From: Actinomycetota bacterium
GTDB lineage: Bacteria > Actinomycetota > Thermoleophilia > BMS3ABIN01
Direction of reading: 5' to 3'
Assembly: GCA_016235065.1 (NCBI GenBank)
Contig: JACRMB010000008.1
Location: 11,013 to 59,399, forward strand
DNA length: 48,387 nucleotides
Of the stretch, positions 17,012-25,192 are shown piece by piece; the first letter of the stretch is position 1, and each line of letters begins with the position of its first letter. Made by a program: the position numbers and the translations under genes. The notes below the pieces were generated by a model. The model did no database searches and had not been told where the DNA came from. It worked only from the letters and a program-made list of their open reading frames with translations.

Positions 17012-17998
17012 ATGGCTGCAGATCCAGGAACACTAGTTATCGGATTCGATCTGGGCGGCACCAACATGGCGGCCGCGCTTGTCGACGCCGATCTCGATGT
17101 CATCGAGTCGCTCGAGATGGAGACTCCCACAGCCAGCCAGGAAGCGCTACTGGGGGCGATAGTCTCCATGGTCAGAGACGTCTCCTCCCGCGCCCCCTCA
17201 CCCGTTTCTGCCGTCGGCTTCGGCATCCCCTCGATGATCGACCAGGAACACGGCCGCGCGGTAATGTCCGTGAACGTCCCCCTGGCTGACTGCGATTTTG
17301 TCGACTACATGCAGGCCGAGCTCGGACTGCCGGTGTTCATAGATAACGACGCCAACGTGGCAGCCCTCGCCGAAGTCAGAGCCGGCGCCGCCAAGGGAGC
17401 CAGCGAAGTCATCATGATCACCATCGGAACCGGAATCGGAGGCGGCATCATCATCGACGGCCGCGTCTACCGCGGCTCCACCGGCAGCGCCGCCGAACTG
17501 GGCCACATGGTGATCGACGTCAACGGTCCCCGCTGCCAGGGCTCCTGTGAGAACTACGGCTGTTTCGAGACGATGGCCTCTGGCACCGCGCTCAAGCGAT
17601 ACGCGAAGGAAGAGGCGCTGAGCGCACCGGATTCCAGCCTCGCCAAGGCCCTCGCCTCTGGAAAGGCTCCCGATGGTTCTCTGCTGACAGCCCTCGCGCT
17701 GGAAGGCGACCACGCCGCTCTGGCGGTTTATGAAAAGCTCGGCTTCTATACAGGCGTGGGCATAACCAGCCTGGTCAATATCTTCAATCCCGAAGTATTC
17801 GTGGTCGGTGGAGGCCTGATCAAGGCCGGCGAGCTGATACTCGGTCCTGCCCTGCGAGTGCTGATGGAGCGCGGGCTGCGCCCGAACCGCGACCTGGTCA
17901 AGGTGGTCCCCGCCCATTTTGGGGCTGACGCCGGCCTGCTCGGCGCCGCCTGCCTGGCCCTTGATGAACTCGCAGATAAAAGCGGCAGGGAAGTCTGA
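17012..17998 (+). CDS. ROK family sugar kinase (glucokinase-like)
   Basis: A 328-aa cytoplasmic sugar kinase of the ROK family, most like bacterial glucokinases. It has the N-terminal phosphate loop VIGFDLGGTNMAAALVD, IDNDANVAALAE with the catalytic Asp, GTGIGGGIIIDG, and the ROK zinc site ELGHMVID followed by CQGSCENYGCFE (three cysteines). Start: the frame is open from 16952, but the ATG at 17012 gives the normal short N-terminus (MAADPGTLVIGFD), so it is preferred. It heads a rightward run with the DUF362 gene 42 bp later. Glucose as substrate is likely but not certain; N-acetyl sugars are an alternative. Confidence 0.9.
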   Translation: MAADPGTLVIGFDLGGTNMAAALVDADLDVIESLEMETPTASQEALLGAIVSMVRDVSSRAPSPVSAVGFGIPSMIDQEHGRAVMSVNVPLADCDFVDYMQAELGLPVFIDNDANVAALAEVRAGAAKGASEVIMITIGTGIGGGIIIDGRVYRGSTGSAAELGHMVIDVNGPRCQGSCENYGCFETMASGTALKRYAKEEALSAPDSSLAKALASGKAPDGSLLTALALEGDHAALAVYEKLGFYTGVGITSLVNIFNPEVFVVGGGLIKAGELILGPALRVLMERGLRPNRDLVKVVPAHFGADAGLLGAACLALDELADKSGREV

Positions 17999-18040
17999 AC
18001 TAGTATTTGACCAAGTAATCTTTATCAGGCAGGGGGAATC

Positions 18041-19189
18041 ATGTCAGAAGTCTTCTTCATCTCAAGCCGCGCCGACAGCCGCGAACGCAACCTCACCAAG
18101 TACCGCCGGCTGCTGCAAACGCTGGACCTGGCAAGGGTGGTCGAGAAGGACGCCCTTATCGCCATCAAGACCAGCTTCGGCGAGCAGGGAAACCTGACCT
18201 ACCTCCGCCCCCAGTACATCCGGGTCATCGTCGACGAGGTGAAGCGCCTCGGAGGCCGCCCTTTCCTCACCGACACCAATACCCTTTACGCCGGCGGCCG
18301 CCAGAACTCCCGCGACCATATGATCACGGCCCTGGAGAACGGCTTCGGTTACGAGGTGACCGGCGCTCCCATCGTCTTCGCCGACGGCCTCCTGGGATTC
18401 GAATACCGCACGGTCCCCGTCAATGGCGAGCACTATAAGGAAGCCAAGATCTCGCCGGCGGCGCTCGACGCCGACGCCATCATCTCCGTCGCCCACTTCA
18501 AGGGACACATGATCTGCGGCTTCGGCGGCGCCCTCAAGAACCTGGGCATGGGCTTCGGCGCCCGGGCCGGCAAGCAGATGATGCACTCAGACGTCCACCC
18601 CCAGGTGGCCACGGAAAAATGCGACGGCTGCGCCCGCTGCTATAAATGGTGTCCTGAGAAGGCGATCTCCATGGTCGACGATCCCGAGAGCAGAGGTCAC
18701 AAGGTCGCCGCCATCGACGACCCCGCCTGCATCGGCTGCGGCGAATGCGTCGCCACCTGTTTCACCGGCGCAATCGGCATCAGCTGGAAGTCCGACGCAT
18801 CCATCGTCCAGCAGAAGATGGCCGAGTATGCCGCTGCCGCTCTCCATGAGAAGAAGGACAGGTTCGCCGCCATCAACTTCATCATCGACGTCACCCCCGA
18901 CTGCGACTGCCTGGGCTGGAGCGACAATCCGATCGTCCCCAACATCGGCATCGCCGCCTCGCTCGATCCCGTCTCGATCGACGCCGCTTCACTCGACCTT
19001 GTGAACCAGGCGCGCGGCAACGCCATGAGCGCCCTGGACGAAGCCGGCATGGCCGGCCACGACAAGTTCGGCAGCGTCCACAAGGGTATCGACCCGACCG
19101 CCCAGCTGATACACGGCGAGAAGATCGGCCTCGGCCAGCGCTCCTATGATCTCATTTCACTTGACAAAGAAGACTCGGAAAAGGCATAA
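18041..19189 (+). CDS. DUF362 domain protein with two [4Fe-4S] ferredoxin motifs
   Basis: A 382-aa cytoplasmic iron-sulphur protein. The N-terminal and C-terminal parts form the DUF362 fold (AIKTSFGEQGNLTYLRP, DTNTLYAGGR, ISVAHFKGHMICGFGGALKNLGMG). Between them are two ferredoxin motifs: CDGCARCYKWCP near residue 193 and CIGCGECVATC near residue 229. Members are common in anaerobes and are thought to act in electron transfer; the substrate is unknown. Spacing and direction suggest an operon with the ROK kinase. An intrinsic terminator overlaps the stop codon, so the ferredoxin-rsmI pair is a separate or read-through unit. Confidence 0.92.
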   Translation: MSEVFFISSRADSRERNLTKYRRLLQTLDLARVVEKDALIAIKTSFGEQGNLTYLRPQYIRVIVDEVKRLGGRPFLTDTNTLYAGGRQNSRDHMITALENGFGYEVTGAPIVFADGLLGFEYRTVPVNGEHYKEAKISPAALDADAIISVAHFKGHMICGFGGALKNLGMGFGARAGKQMMHSDVHPQVATEKCDGCARCYKWCPEKAISMVDDPESRGHKVAAIDDPACIGCGECVATCFTGAIGISWKSDASIVQQKMAEYAAAALHEKKDRFAAINFIIDVTPDCDCLGWSDNPIVPNIGIAASLDPVSIDAASLDLVNQARGNAMSALDEAGMAGHDKFGSVHKGIDPTAQLIHGEKIGLGQRSYDLISLDKEDSEKA

Positions 19190-19209
19190 AAGAATAAGAC
19201 TGCCTTTTT
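19179..19209 (+). terminator. Intrinsic terminator overlapping the end of the DUF362 gene
   Basis: AAAAGGCA (19179-19186) pairs with TGCCTTTT (19201-19208) around a 14-base loop and is followed by T residues. The left arm lies in the last codons and the stop codon falls in the loop. Confidence 0.6.
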
Positions 19210-19257
19210 ATGCGTCTCTATCTACGTCGTTAACTGTCTGTTGTGGGAGGTGAACCA

Positions 19258-19428
19258 GTGCCACATGTAATTTCCGAGGAATGCCTTGCCTGCGGGGTCT
19301 GCATGGACGAATGTCCGGAAGACGCGATCTCCGAAGGTGTAGATATTTTCGTGATCGACCCCGAAAAGTGCACCGACTGCGGCTCCTGCGCCGAGGTCTG
19401 CCCCAACGAATCGATCAGCGAAAGCTGA
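19258..19428 (+). CDS. 2x[4Fe-4S] ferredoxin
   Basis: A 56-aa ferredoxin with two classical motifs, CLACGVCMDECP and CTDCGSCAEVCP, each binding one [4Fe-4S] cluster. It is a small soluble electron carrier for low-potential redox reactions. A GTG start at 19258 (VPHVISEECL) is chosen because GGGAGGTG lies at the right distance. Its stop overlaps the ATG of a 13-codon micro-ORF (TGATG), whose own stop overlaps the rsmI ATG. This arrangement was made by a 41-bp tandem duplication. The preceding DUF362 iron-sulphur protein is a possible partner (inference). Confidence 0.92.
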   Translation: MPHVISEECLACGVCMDECPEDAISEGVDIFVIDPEKCTDCGSCAEVCPNESISES

Positions 19429-19477
19429 TGCTCCGCGTCTGCCCCAACAAATCGCTCTGCGAGAACTGATGCTACGC
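19396..19477 (+). repeat. 41-bp tandem duplication at the ferredoxin-rsmI junction
   Basis: Units 19396-19436 and 19437-19477 differ at 6 of 41 positions, and a partial third unit starts at 19478. Each unit contains the ferredoxin 3' end (VCPN...), a TGATG stop/start overlap and the first codons of rsmI (MLRVCP). The second unit makes a 13-codon ORF at 19428-19469 (MLRVCPNKSLCEN) that links the two genes by overlapping stop and start codons. Confidence 0.85.
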
Positions 19478-20296
19478 GTATGCCCAACTCCGATCGGCAA
19501 TCTAGGCGATATCACCCTGCGGACCCTCGAGACTCTCAGAAGCGCCGACATCATCGCCGCCGAGGACACACGGCACACGCGCAAACTTCTCTCACACCAT
19601 GGCATCAGCAAGCCGATGGTCAGCTTCCACGAGCACAACGAGCTAAGCCGCCTGCCCGAACTGCTAGCTAAATTACGCGACGGCAAAGAGCTGGCCCTGG
19701 TCTCCGACGCCGGCATGCCCGGCATCTGCGACCCCGGCTACCGGCTGATCACCGCCGCAATCGAGGAAGGATTGCCGGTGGAAGTCCTCCCCGGCCCCTC
19801 GGCACTGGACACCGCCCTGGTCGCATCGGGCTTCCCCACGGATTCATTCGTCTTCATCGGCTACCTGCCCCGCCGCAAGGGTGAACTGGATAAAGCACTG
19901 GCCTCGATCAGCAGCGAAACCCGGACCTGCATCGCCTATGAATCGCCCCACCGCCTGGCAAAGACCCTGGCTGCCGCCTCACCATTTCTCGGCGACCGTC
20001 GCATCGCCATCTGCCGTGAGCTGACCAAGAGATTCGAGGAAATAACGAGAGGCACAGCAGCGGAGCTCTCCGCCGGGCTCCCTGAAAAGGTAAAAGGCGA
20101 GATCGTGCTGGTCTTCGAAGGCACTGGTACAGCGGAAAAGATTGCTCCTGAAGATGACTCAGCGGAACAGGCCCTCAGAGGATTACTGGAAGAAGGGGTC
20201 TCACCAAGAAGAGCTGCGGAATTGATAGCTCTCGCGACCGGGATTTCAAGGAACCGTCTTTATAAAAAAGCCCTTGAACTAAAGAATGGCAAATAA
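19469..20296 (+). CDS. rsmI: 16S rRNA (cytidine(1402)-2'-O)-methyltransferase RsmI
   Basis: A 275-aa tetrapyrrole-methylase-fold enzyme that 2'-O-methylates C1402 of 16S rRNA. The family markers are CPTPIGNLGDITLR, AAEDTRHTRKLL, ALVSDAGMPGICDPG, LPGPSALDTALVASG and FIGYLPRRK, followed by AYESPHRL and ICRELTKRFEE. The C-terminal RsmI helical tail (SPRRAAELIALATGISRNRLYKKAL) is present. Length is normal. The start ATG overlaps the stop of the micro-ORF created by the upstream tandem duplication, which implies coupled translation. It faces a methyltransferase gene across a long hairpin. Confidence 0.96.
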   Translation: MLRVCPTPIGNLGDITLRTLETLRSADIIAAEDTRHTRKLLSHHGISKPMVSFHEHNELSRLPELLAKLRDGKELALVSDAGMPGICDPGYRLITAAIEEGLPVEVLPGPSALDTALVASGFPTDSFVFIGYLPRRKGELDKALASISSETRTCIAYESPHRLAKTLAAASPFLGDRRIAICRELTKRFEEITRGTAAELSAGLPEKVKGEIVLVFEGTGTAEKIAPEDDSAEQALRGLLEEGVSPRRAAELIALATGISRNRLYKKALELKNGK

Positions 20297-20298
20297 AC

Positions 20299-20375
20299 GA
20301 AGGCGGGAAGGGATGTTTCCGCGAGAACGTATGTCGAAGACCTCAGTGAAAGCGGGAACATCCCTTCCCGCCTTC
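20299..20375. terminator. Long hairpin between convergent genes
   Basis: Arms of 24 bp (20299-20322 and 20352-20375, GAAGGCGGG ... CCCGCCTTC) with one G-T type mismatch and a 29-base loop. It fills the gap between convergent rsmI and the UbiE-like gene. There is no T-run, so it may be a factor-assisted bidirectional terminator or a small palindromic element. Confidence 0.5.
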
Positions 20376-20382
20376 CGAACGA

Positions 20383-21117
20383 TTACTTCCGCCCCACGAT
20401 AACCTCAAAGAATCCTCTTCCGGAAATATGCCGCCGCAGCTCTCGAAAACCCGCTTCCCCCATCTCCCGATACAACCCATCCGACCACATATCAGTCAGA
20501 GTGTCAGTCTCCGCCAGCCTGACGAACCTCATGCCAAGCTTCGTCTTCAGGGTATCCGGTTTGCGCATATCAGCCAGCGCCACCAGCCCCCCGGGCTTCA
20601 GCACCCGCATGATCTCGGCGAGGGCGTTCTCCCTCCCCTTGCGGTTCATCTCATGGATAGCCAGCGAAGCGGTCACCCGGTCGAAAGAGGCATCCTCAAA
20701 CGGCATCTCCTCAGCATTCCCCTGGACGAACTCGACCTGTTCCATCTGGATAAACTTCTGCCGCGCCACCTCCAGCATCTCCTCGGAAAAATCGAGCCCC
20801 ACCGCCCTGCCATCGGGACCGGCACAGGATGCGAGCAGTCCCACCAGTGTGCCGGTGCCGCAGGCGACATCCAGAACGTGATTACCCGGACGCACGTCGA
20901 CCGCCTCGACGATGCCGCAACGAAAAGCGATCTCTCCGCCTACGAAACGAAAGGCATGATGGATGCCGAAATCATAAAGCCGCGACAGCCGTCCGAACTC
21001 ATCCCGATAGTAACCTGAAGGAACATGCTCCTTGCCTGCCTGAGCACCTTCTTCCACAAGCTTTTCCGCCTCGATAGTCGCACCGGATTCCTCTGTCATT
21101 TCCTCCGCGCTGTCCAA
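20383..21117 (-). CDS. UbiE/MenG-like class I SAM methyltransferase
   Basis: A 244-aa methyltransferase of the UbiE/Methyltransf_11 type. Motif I is VLDVACGTGTLVGLL, followed by AVGLDFSEEMLEVARQK, VQGNAEEMPFEDASFD and LKPGGLVALADM. The N-terminal 45 residues are acidic and poorly conserved. It starts at a TTG (21117) with GGGAG at a good distance, 13 bp after the radical SAM gene, so the two are probably one transcript. A quinone methyltransferase (MenG) role is possible but is not supported by neighbours. Confidence 0.85.
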   Translation of the reverse strand: MDSAEEMTEESGATIEAEKLVEEGAQAGKEHVPSGYYRDEFGRLSRLYDFGIHHAFRFVGGEIAFRCGIVEAVDVRPGNHVLDVACGTGTLVGLLASCAGPDGRAVGLDFSEEMLEVARQKFIQMEQVEFVQGNAEEMPFEDASFDRVTASLAIHEMNRKGRENALAEIMRVLKPGGLVALADMRKPDTLKTKLGMRFVRLAETDTLTDMWSDGLYREMGEAGFRELRRHISGRGFFEVIVGRK

Positions 21118-21130
21118 TATGACTCCCTCT

Positions 21131-22426
21131 CTAATCCTGCTGGCTCACCTGGAATAGCTTGCGATAGATAAAACTGTTCTTCATGAAGACGAACGAGCGG
21201 TACGGATTCTTCATATAAGTGATAGACCGCACTCCCCGCTTGATGATCGACAGCCGCGAGTAGACCTTGCCGCACATCTCGTTATACCGCCGCTGCAATT
21301 CCTCGGGCGTCATGTTCTTGGGAAGGTAGACCACGTTGCCTACGTCGTACTTCTCCCAGCGCGAATGGAGTATCCGGCCCTGGGATTCCAGCTCGCTCCT
21401 CAGCGAAGTCCCCGGATATGGCGTCAGCACCGTCAGCTGTGGGCAATCGATGTTATTGCGCCTGATGAAATCGATAGTCTTCCTGAAAACCGATTTGTCA
21501 TCGCCGTCGAAGCCGAAGACGAAGCAGCCGATCAGGCCGATCTTGTGTTTGTGGAAGATGCGTATCTTGTCTTCGTATTCCGACACCCTGTTGGAAGCCT
21601 TCTTGCCGATATCAGCGATATTCTCGTCTGACAGCGACTCGATCCCCACCAGCATGCCGACGCAACCGCTACGCTCAGCCAGCTCCATCAGCTCCTCATC
21701 ATCCGCCATGTCGATCGATCCCTGGCTCAGCCAGAACACTCCCAGCGGCTCCAGCGCCCTGAACAGCCGTTTGGCGTAGCTCTTGTTGGCGGTGATGTTG
21801 TTGTCAGTGAAGAATACGAAACGGTGCTCAGCCGCCTTGACCTCTGCCACCACCTCTTCCACCGGCCGAAACCGCATCCTCGGCCCGTAGAAAACCGTGG
21901 TCGAACAGAACGAGCAGCGGAACGGACATCCCCTCGAAGTCTCGACCTTGGGGATATTCAGATAGGCGTCTTCCTTCATCAGGTCCCGCCGCGGATACGG
22001 CAAACCCGCCAGATCCGGCTTCTCCTGAGCGATGTATCGCGGTTTCAGCGACCCGCTCTCCAGGTCAGCCAGCACTACCGGCCAGATATCCTCCGCCTCG
22101 CCGATTACCACGGAATCCGCGTGTTCAGCGGCTTCCTCAGCCATAAGCGACGGATGCACACCACCGAGCACAACCCGCTTCCCCTGCTTTTGGAACTCGT
22201 CAGCGATCTCGTAAGCTCTCGGGGCCGTCGGCGTCAGACAGGTGATCGCCACCAGGTCCACGTCGATGCCGAAATCCAGCGGTTCGACGTTCTCATCGAC
22301 TACCAGGATCTCGTGCTCCCCCGGCGTCAACGCAGCCATCAGTGGCAGCGTCAGCTGGCTCATATAGATCTTGCCACGGGTCTTTACATTCGACTTATGA
22401 TAGGGTTGGACGAGTAAGATTCTGAT
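21131..22426 (-). CDS. B12-binding radical SAM protein with apparent AUC start
   Basis: A radical SAM enzyme with an N-terminal cobalamin-binding domain. The [4Fe-4S] motif is SRGCPFRCSFC. Downstream SQGSIDMADDEELMEL and MLVGIESLSDENI are typical of the B4-binding-domain/RSAM proteins near lipid and glycan genes. The first ATG (22363) would remove the first beta-strand of the domain. The codons before it read IRILLVQPYHKSNVK, the normal family N-terminus, down to an ATC at 22424-22426. That ATC has AGGAG six bases upstream, and no ATG, GTG or TTG lies between it and an in-frame TAG. The full form would be 431 aa. Confidence 0.85.
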   Translation of the reverse strand: MRILLVQPYHKSNVKTRGKIYMSQLTLPLMAALTPGEHEILVVDENVEPLDFGIDVDLVAITCLTPTAPRAYEIADEFQKQGKRVVLGGVHPSLMAEEAAEHADSVVIGEAEDIWPVVLADLESGSLKPRYIAQEKPDLAGLPYPRRDLMKEDAYLNIPKVETSRGCPFRCSFCSTTVFYGPRMRFRPVEEVVAEVKAAEHRFVFFTDNNITANKSYAKRLFRALEPLGVFWLSQGSIDMADDEELMELAERSGCVGMLVGIESLSDENIADIGKKASNRVSEYEDKIRIFHKHKIGLIGCFVFGFDGDDKSVFRKTIDFIRRNNIDCPQLTVLTPYPGTSLRSELESQGRILHSRWEKYDVGNVVYLPKNMTPEELQRRYNEMCGKVYSRLSIIKRGVRSITYMKNPYRSFVFMKNSFIYRKLFQVSQQD

Positions 22427-22522
22427 GGAAAACTCCTGAAATCGGGGACTTTTTGAACTCTAACAACAGAACCAGACCGACACAAGTTGCCAGGCGCTCC
22501 AGCCGATAGCCCAGGAATCAGA

Positions 22523-23848
22523 TTGGCAGATGTCGTCCCATTTCGAGGTTTGCGTTACAGCCCGGTCGCAGCGCCGGATCTCTCCCTCGTAATCTCCCCT
22601 CCCTACGATATCATCAGCAAGGCCGACCAGCTCCGTTATCACGAGAAGAGCGGTCTTAATGCTATCCATCTCGACTTTGGCCTGGAGCGAGAGGACGATA
22701 ACGAGCAGGAGAACCGCTATACCCGCGCCGCCACTTCCCTGACCCAATGGACGGCTGACAAATCACTGGTCCCAGACTCCGAACCTGCTTTCTACCTCTG
22801 CCGCGAGGAATTCCTGCTCGGCGACGGCTCCACTGCCACCCGTGATGGCTTCATCGCCCTCATCCGCCTGGCCGATTTTTCTGAAGGAATAGTACTGCCC
22901 CATGAGGAGACCGCATCCGGCCCCAAAAAGGACCGGCTGCAGCTGATGCAGGCTACCGAAGCCAACCTGAGCGCCATCTTCTGCCTCTATACCGACCCGG
23001 GCCAGCAGGTTATCGGCGCCCTTTCCGGGTCAGCCGCAGAAGAACCGTCAGCGTGTGTAACCGACGAAGCCGGTACGGTACATTCACTCTGGGTCGTGGA
23101 CGCTCCCGAAGCCACAGCCGCAGTCAACCGCCTGCTCGCCGACAAGACCCTGCTGATCGCTGACGGCCACCACCGCTATGAGACGGCGCTGGCATACCGC
23201 GACCAGCGCCGCGCCGAAGAAGACTCCGATGGCGACGGGCCGTACGATTACATGATGGTCTATCTTTCCGACCTGGAAAACTCCAGCCAGTCCATCCTGC
23301 CGATACACCGCTTCGTCTCGGGCCTGACCGCGGAAACAATCCGCGACCTGCTGCCATCACTGGAAAATTCTTTCGAGGTGGAAGAACTTACAGGCCCCGC
23401 CGACGAATGTGCACAGAAAATGATAGAAGCCATGAACAGCGCCCGTGACGACCACAACATCTTCGGGATGTACCTGGCTGGCACCAGTACCTTTCACCTG
23501 CTCACCGGACGCCATCCACGACCCATGATCAGTGCCGACGAAAACAGCAAATCAGCCGCATACCGCTCGCTGGACATCGCCGTCCTCGACCAGACAATCC
23601 TCACCGGCATCCTCGGCATCAGCCCGGGCGCAGCCAACGAATCCGCCTCCGTGCGATTCGTCGAGCGCACCGAAAAAGCGCTCAGCGAATTAAACTCGCC
23701 AGAACTGGACGTGGCCTTTTTCGTCAATCCCACCAGTATGGAAGAGATCAAGGCAGTTGCCGAAGCCGGAGAGAAGATGCCTCAGAAATCCACCTACTTC
23801 TACCCCAAGCCGGTGACCGGCCTGGTCTTCAGAAGTCTCGGAATCTAA
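22523..23848 (+). CDS. DUF1015 family protein
   Basis: A 441-aa cytoplasmic protein of the DUF1015 family, typical in start (ADVVPFRGLRY) and content (VISPPYDIISKADQ, LPHEETASGPKKDRL, IADGHHRYETALAYRD, MMVYLSDLE). The GHHRYE motif and the conserved His/Glu residues suggest a hydrolase-like or metal-binding site, but the reaction is not established. The TTG at 22523, preceded by AGGAA, gives the usual family N-terminus; an upstream TTG at 22487 would add 12 residues. It is divergent from the radical SAM gene. Confidence 0.88.
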   Translation: MADVVPFRGLRYSPVAAPDLSLVISPPYDIISKADQLRYHEKSGLNAIHLDFGLEREDDNEQENRYTRAATSLTQWTADKSLVPDSEPAFYLCREEFLLGDGSTATRDGFIALIRLADFSEGIVLPHEETASGPKKDRLQLMQATEANLSAIFCLYTDPGQQVIGALSGSAAEEPSACVTDEAGTVHSLWVVDAPEATAAVNRLLADKTLLIADGHHRYETALAYRDQRRAEEDSDGDGPYDYMMVYLSDLENSSQSILPIHRFVSGLTAETIRDLLPSLENSFEVEELTGPADECAQKMIEAMNSARDDHNIFGMYLAGTSTFHLLTGRHPRPMISADENSKSAAYRSLDIAVLDQTILTGILGISPGAANESASVRFVERTEKALSELNSPELDVAFFVNPTSMEEIKAVAEAGEKMPQKSTYFYPKPVTGLVFRSLGI

Positions 23849-23850
23849 TA

Positions 23851-23960
23851 CAGCTCGCCTGCAATGACGCATCAGCTATCGACCGACATCCTATGACGCA
23901 TCTCCGCATCGACCGAAATCCTATGACACTTATGCGCATCGACTGACATCCCATGACTGT
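23851..23960 (+). repeat. 30-bp tandem repeats leading into the antiporter start
   Basis: Three units with period 30 bp begin at 23881, 23911 and 23941 (GACCGACATC, GACCGAAATC, GACTGACATC). A weaker fourth copy lies before them. Each unit has an ATGAC, and the ATG in the last unit is the start of the antiporter gene at 23953. The first two copies open short reading frames of about 10-17 codons. Confidence 0.75.
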
Positions 23961-24951
23961 ACTACTTCTTGTAATGAGCCTCGCCATAATCCTCGCCGGC
24001 TGCGAGGGTTTCACCAACGGCATCGAATGGTTCGGCAAAAAACATGGCCTCGGGGAAGGCGCCGTGGGAAGCGTACTGGCTGCAGTCGGCACCGCTCTGC
24101 CGGAAACGCTGATACCGATGGTCGCCATCATCTTCGGGACCAGCGCCAGCTCCGACGAGATCGGCGTCGGTGCCATCCTGGGCGCCCCTTTCATGCTTTC
24201 GACCCTGGCGATGTTCGTGACCGGCACCGCCCTGGTGGTATTCAAGTTCACCAACGGCCGCAGCATCAACCCCCAGGTCAACCACCGCATAATCGGCCGC
24301 GACCTTGGCTTCTTCCTGCTCTTCTATCTGGCCGCAGTTATAGCGGGAGTCATCCATAGCCGCACCCTGGACTGGATACTGGTCGCGTTCCTGGTCTTAG
24401 GCTACGGGATCTACGTGTTCATCACGCTGAGGACAGAAGGTGACCTCGATGGCCATACACGGCCGCTCTATATGGCAAGCTCCCATCCGCCCCACTTCCC
24501 CCGGCTTCGCTGGATCATACTGCAGGTCATCCTCTCGCTCGGCGGCATCGTCGTCGGCGCCCATTTTTTCGTCAAGGCCGTCGACGAGATCTCGCTCTAC
24601 CTGGGACTGCCGGCACTGGTCATCTCAATGCTGATAACTCCCATTGCCACCGAGCTGCCAGAGAAGTTCAACAGCGTCCTCTGGATCCGCTCCCGCAAGG
24701 ATACTCTCGCCCTGGGAAACATAACCGGCGCCCTCGTCTTCCAGAGCACCTTTCCGGTATCTGTAGGCCTGCTGCTTACCGACTGGAACCTCAACACAGT
24801 CTCGCTGGTCAGCGCCTGCATGGCCCTGGGCTCCGGCTCGCTCCTGTTTTTGTGGATGAAGATCAAACGCACTCTTGCCTGGTGGATGCTGCTACTCGGA
24901 GGAGCCTGGTACACCGGCTTCGTCGTTTACGCGTTGATGGTCACGCTTTAG
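23953..24951 (+). CDS. Calcium/cation antiporter (CaCA family, YrbG-like)
   Basis: A 332-aa integral membrane protein with about ten helices in two inverted halves. The alpha-1 repeat reads AAVGTALPETLIPM and the alpha-2 repeat reads MLITPIATELPEKFNSV. Both have the Gly/Thr-x-Pro-Glu core that binds ions in Na+/Ca2+ exchangers. It would exchange Ca2+ for Na+ or H+ across the membrane. Start ATG 23953 lies in the last unit of a 30-bp tandem repeat, so its translation may be affected by unit number. It follows the DUF1015 gene by 104 bp. Confidence 0.92.
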   Translation: MTVLLLVMSLAIILAGCEGFTNGIEWFGKKHGLGEGAVGSVLAAVGTALPETLIPMVAIIFGTSASSDEIGVGAILGAPFMLSTLAMFVTGTALVVFKFTNGRSINPQVNHRIIGRDLGFFLLFYLAAVIAGVIHSRTLDWILVAFLVLGYGIYVFITLRTEGDLDGHTRPLYMASSHPPHFPRLRWIILQVILSLGGIVVGAHFFVKAVDEISLYLGLPALVISMLITPIATELPEKFNSVLWIRSRKDTLALGNITGALVFQSTFPVSVGLLLTDWNLNTVSLVSACMALGSGSLLFLWMKIKRTLAWWMLLLGGAWYTGFVVYALMVTL

Positions 24952-24961
24952 CGCCCCAGGT

Positions 24962-24990
24962 TTCAACCCAACTGTGCGGTATGCTAGACT
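24962..24990 (+). promoter_or_regulatory. Promoter of the tRNA-Lys gene
   Basis: TTCAAC (24962-24967) and TAGACT (24985-24990) with a 17-bp spacer, about 40 bp before the tRNA. It fits a vegetative sigma-70 promoter moderately well. Confidence 0.45.
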
Positions 24991-25029
24991 ATTTCCCCGG
25001 CCGGGCTTATCCGGCCGATACTTGTATGG

Positions 25030-25105
<76 letters not shown>

Positions 25106-25144
25106 GACTTATCAATGTTCCACAGTGCAATTTTCAGCAATATA

Positions 25145-25168
25145 AAAGGGCCTCCTCGGAGGCCCTTT
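25145..25168. terminator. Intrinsic terminator between tRNA-Lys and the GH26-like gene
   Basis: AAAGGGCCTC and GAGGCCCTTT form a 10-bp stem (25145-25154, 25159-25168) with a four-base CTCG loop. T/A-rich flanks on both sides let it serve the tRNA on the plus strand and the GH26-like gene, which ends at 25193, on the minus strand. Confidence 0.8.
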
Positions 25169-25192
25169 CTCATCCGGCATCTACTCGCATAA

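Noticed and set aside
23851-23960. Possible CRISPR array
   Set aside because: Repeats of 30 bp directly abut without unique spacers, and no cas gene is present.
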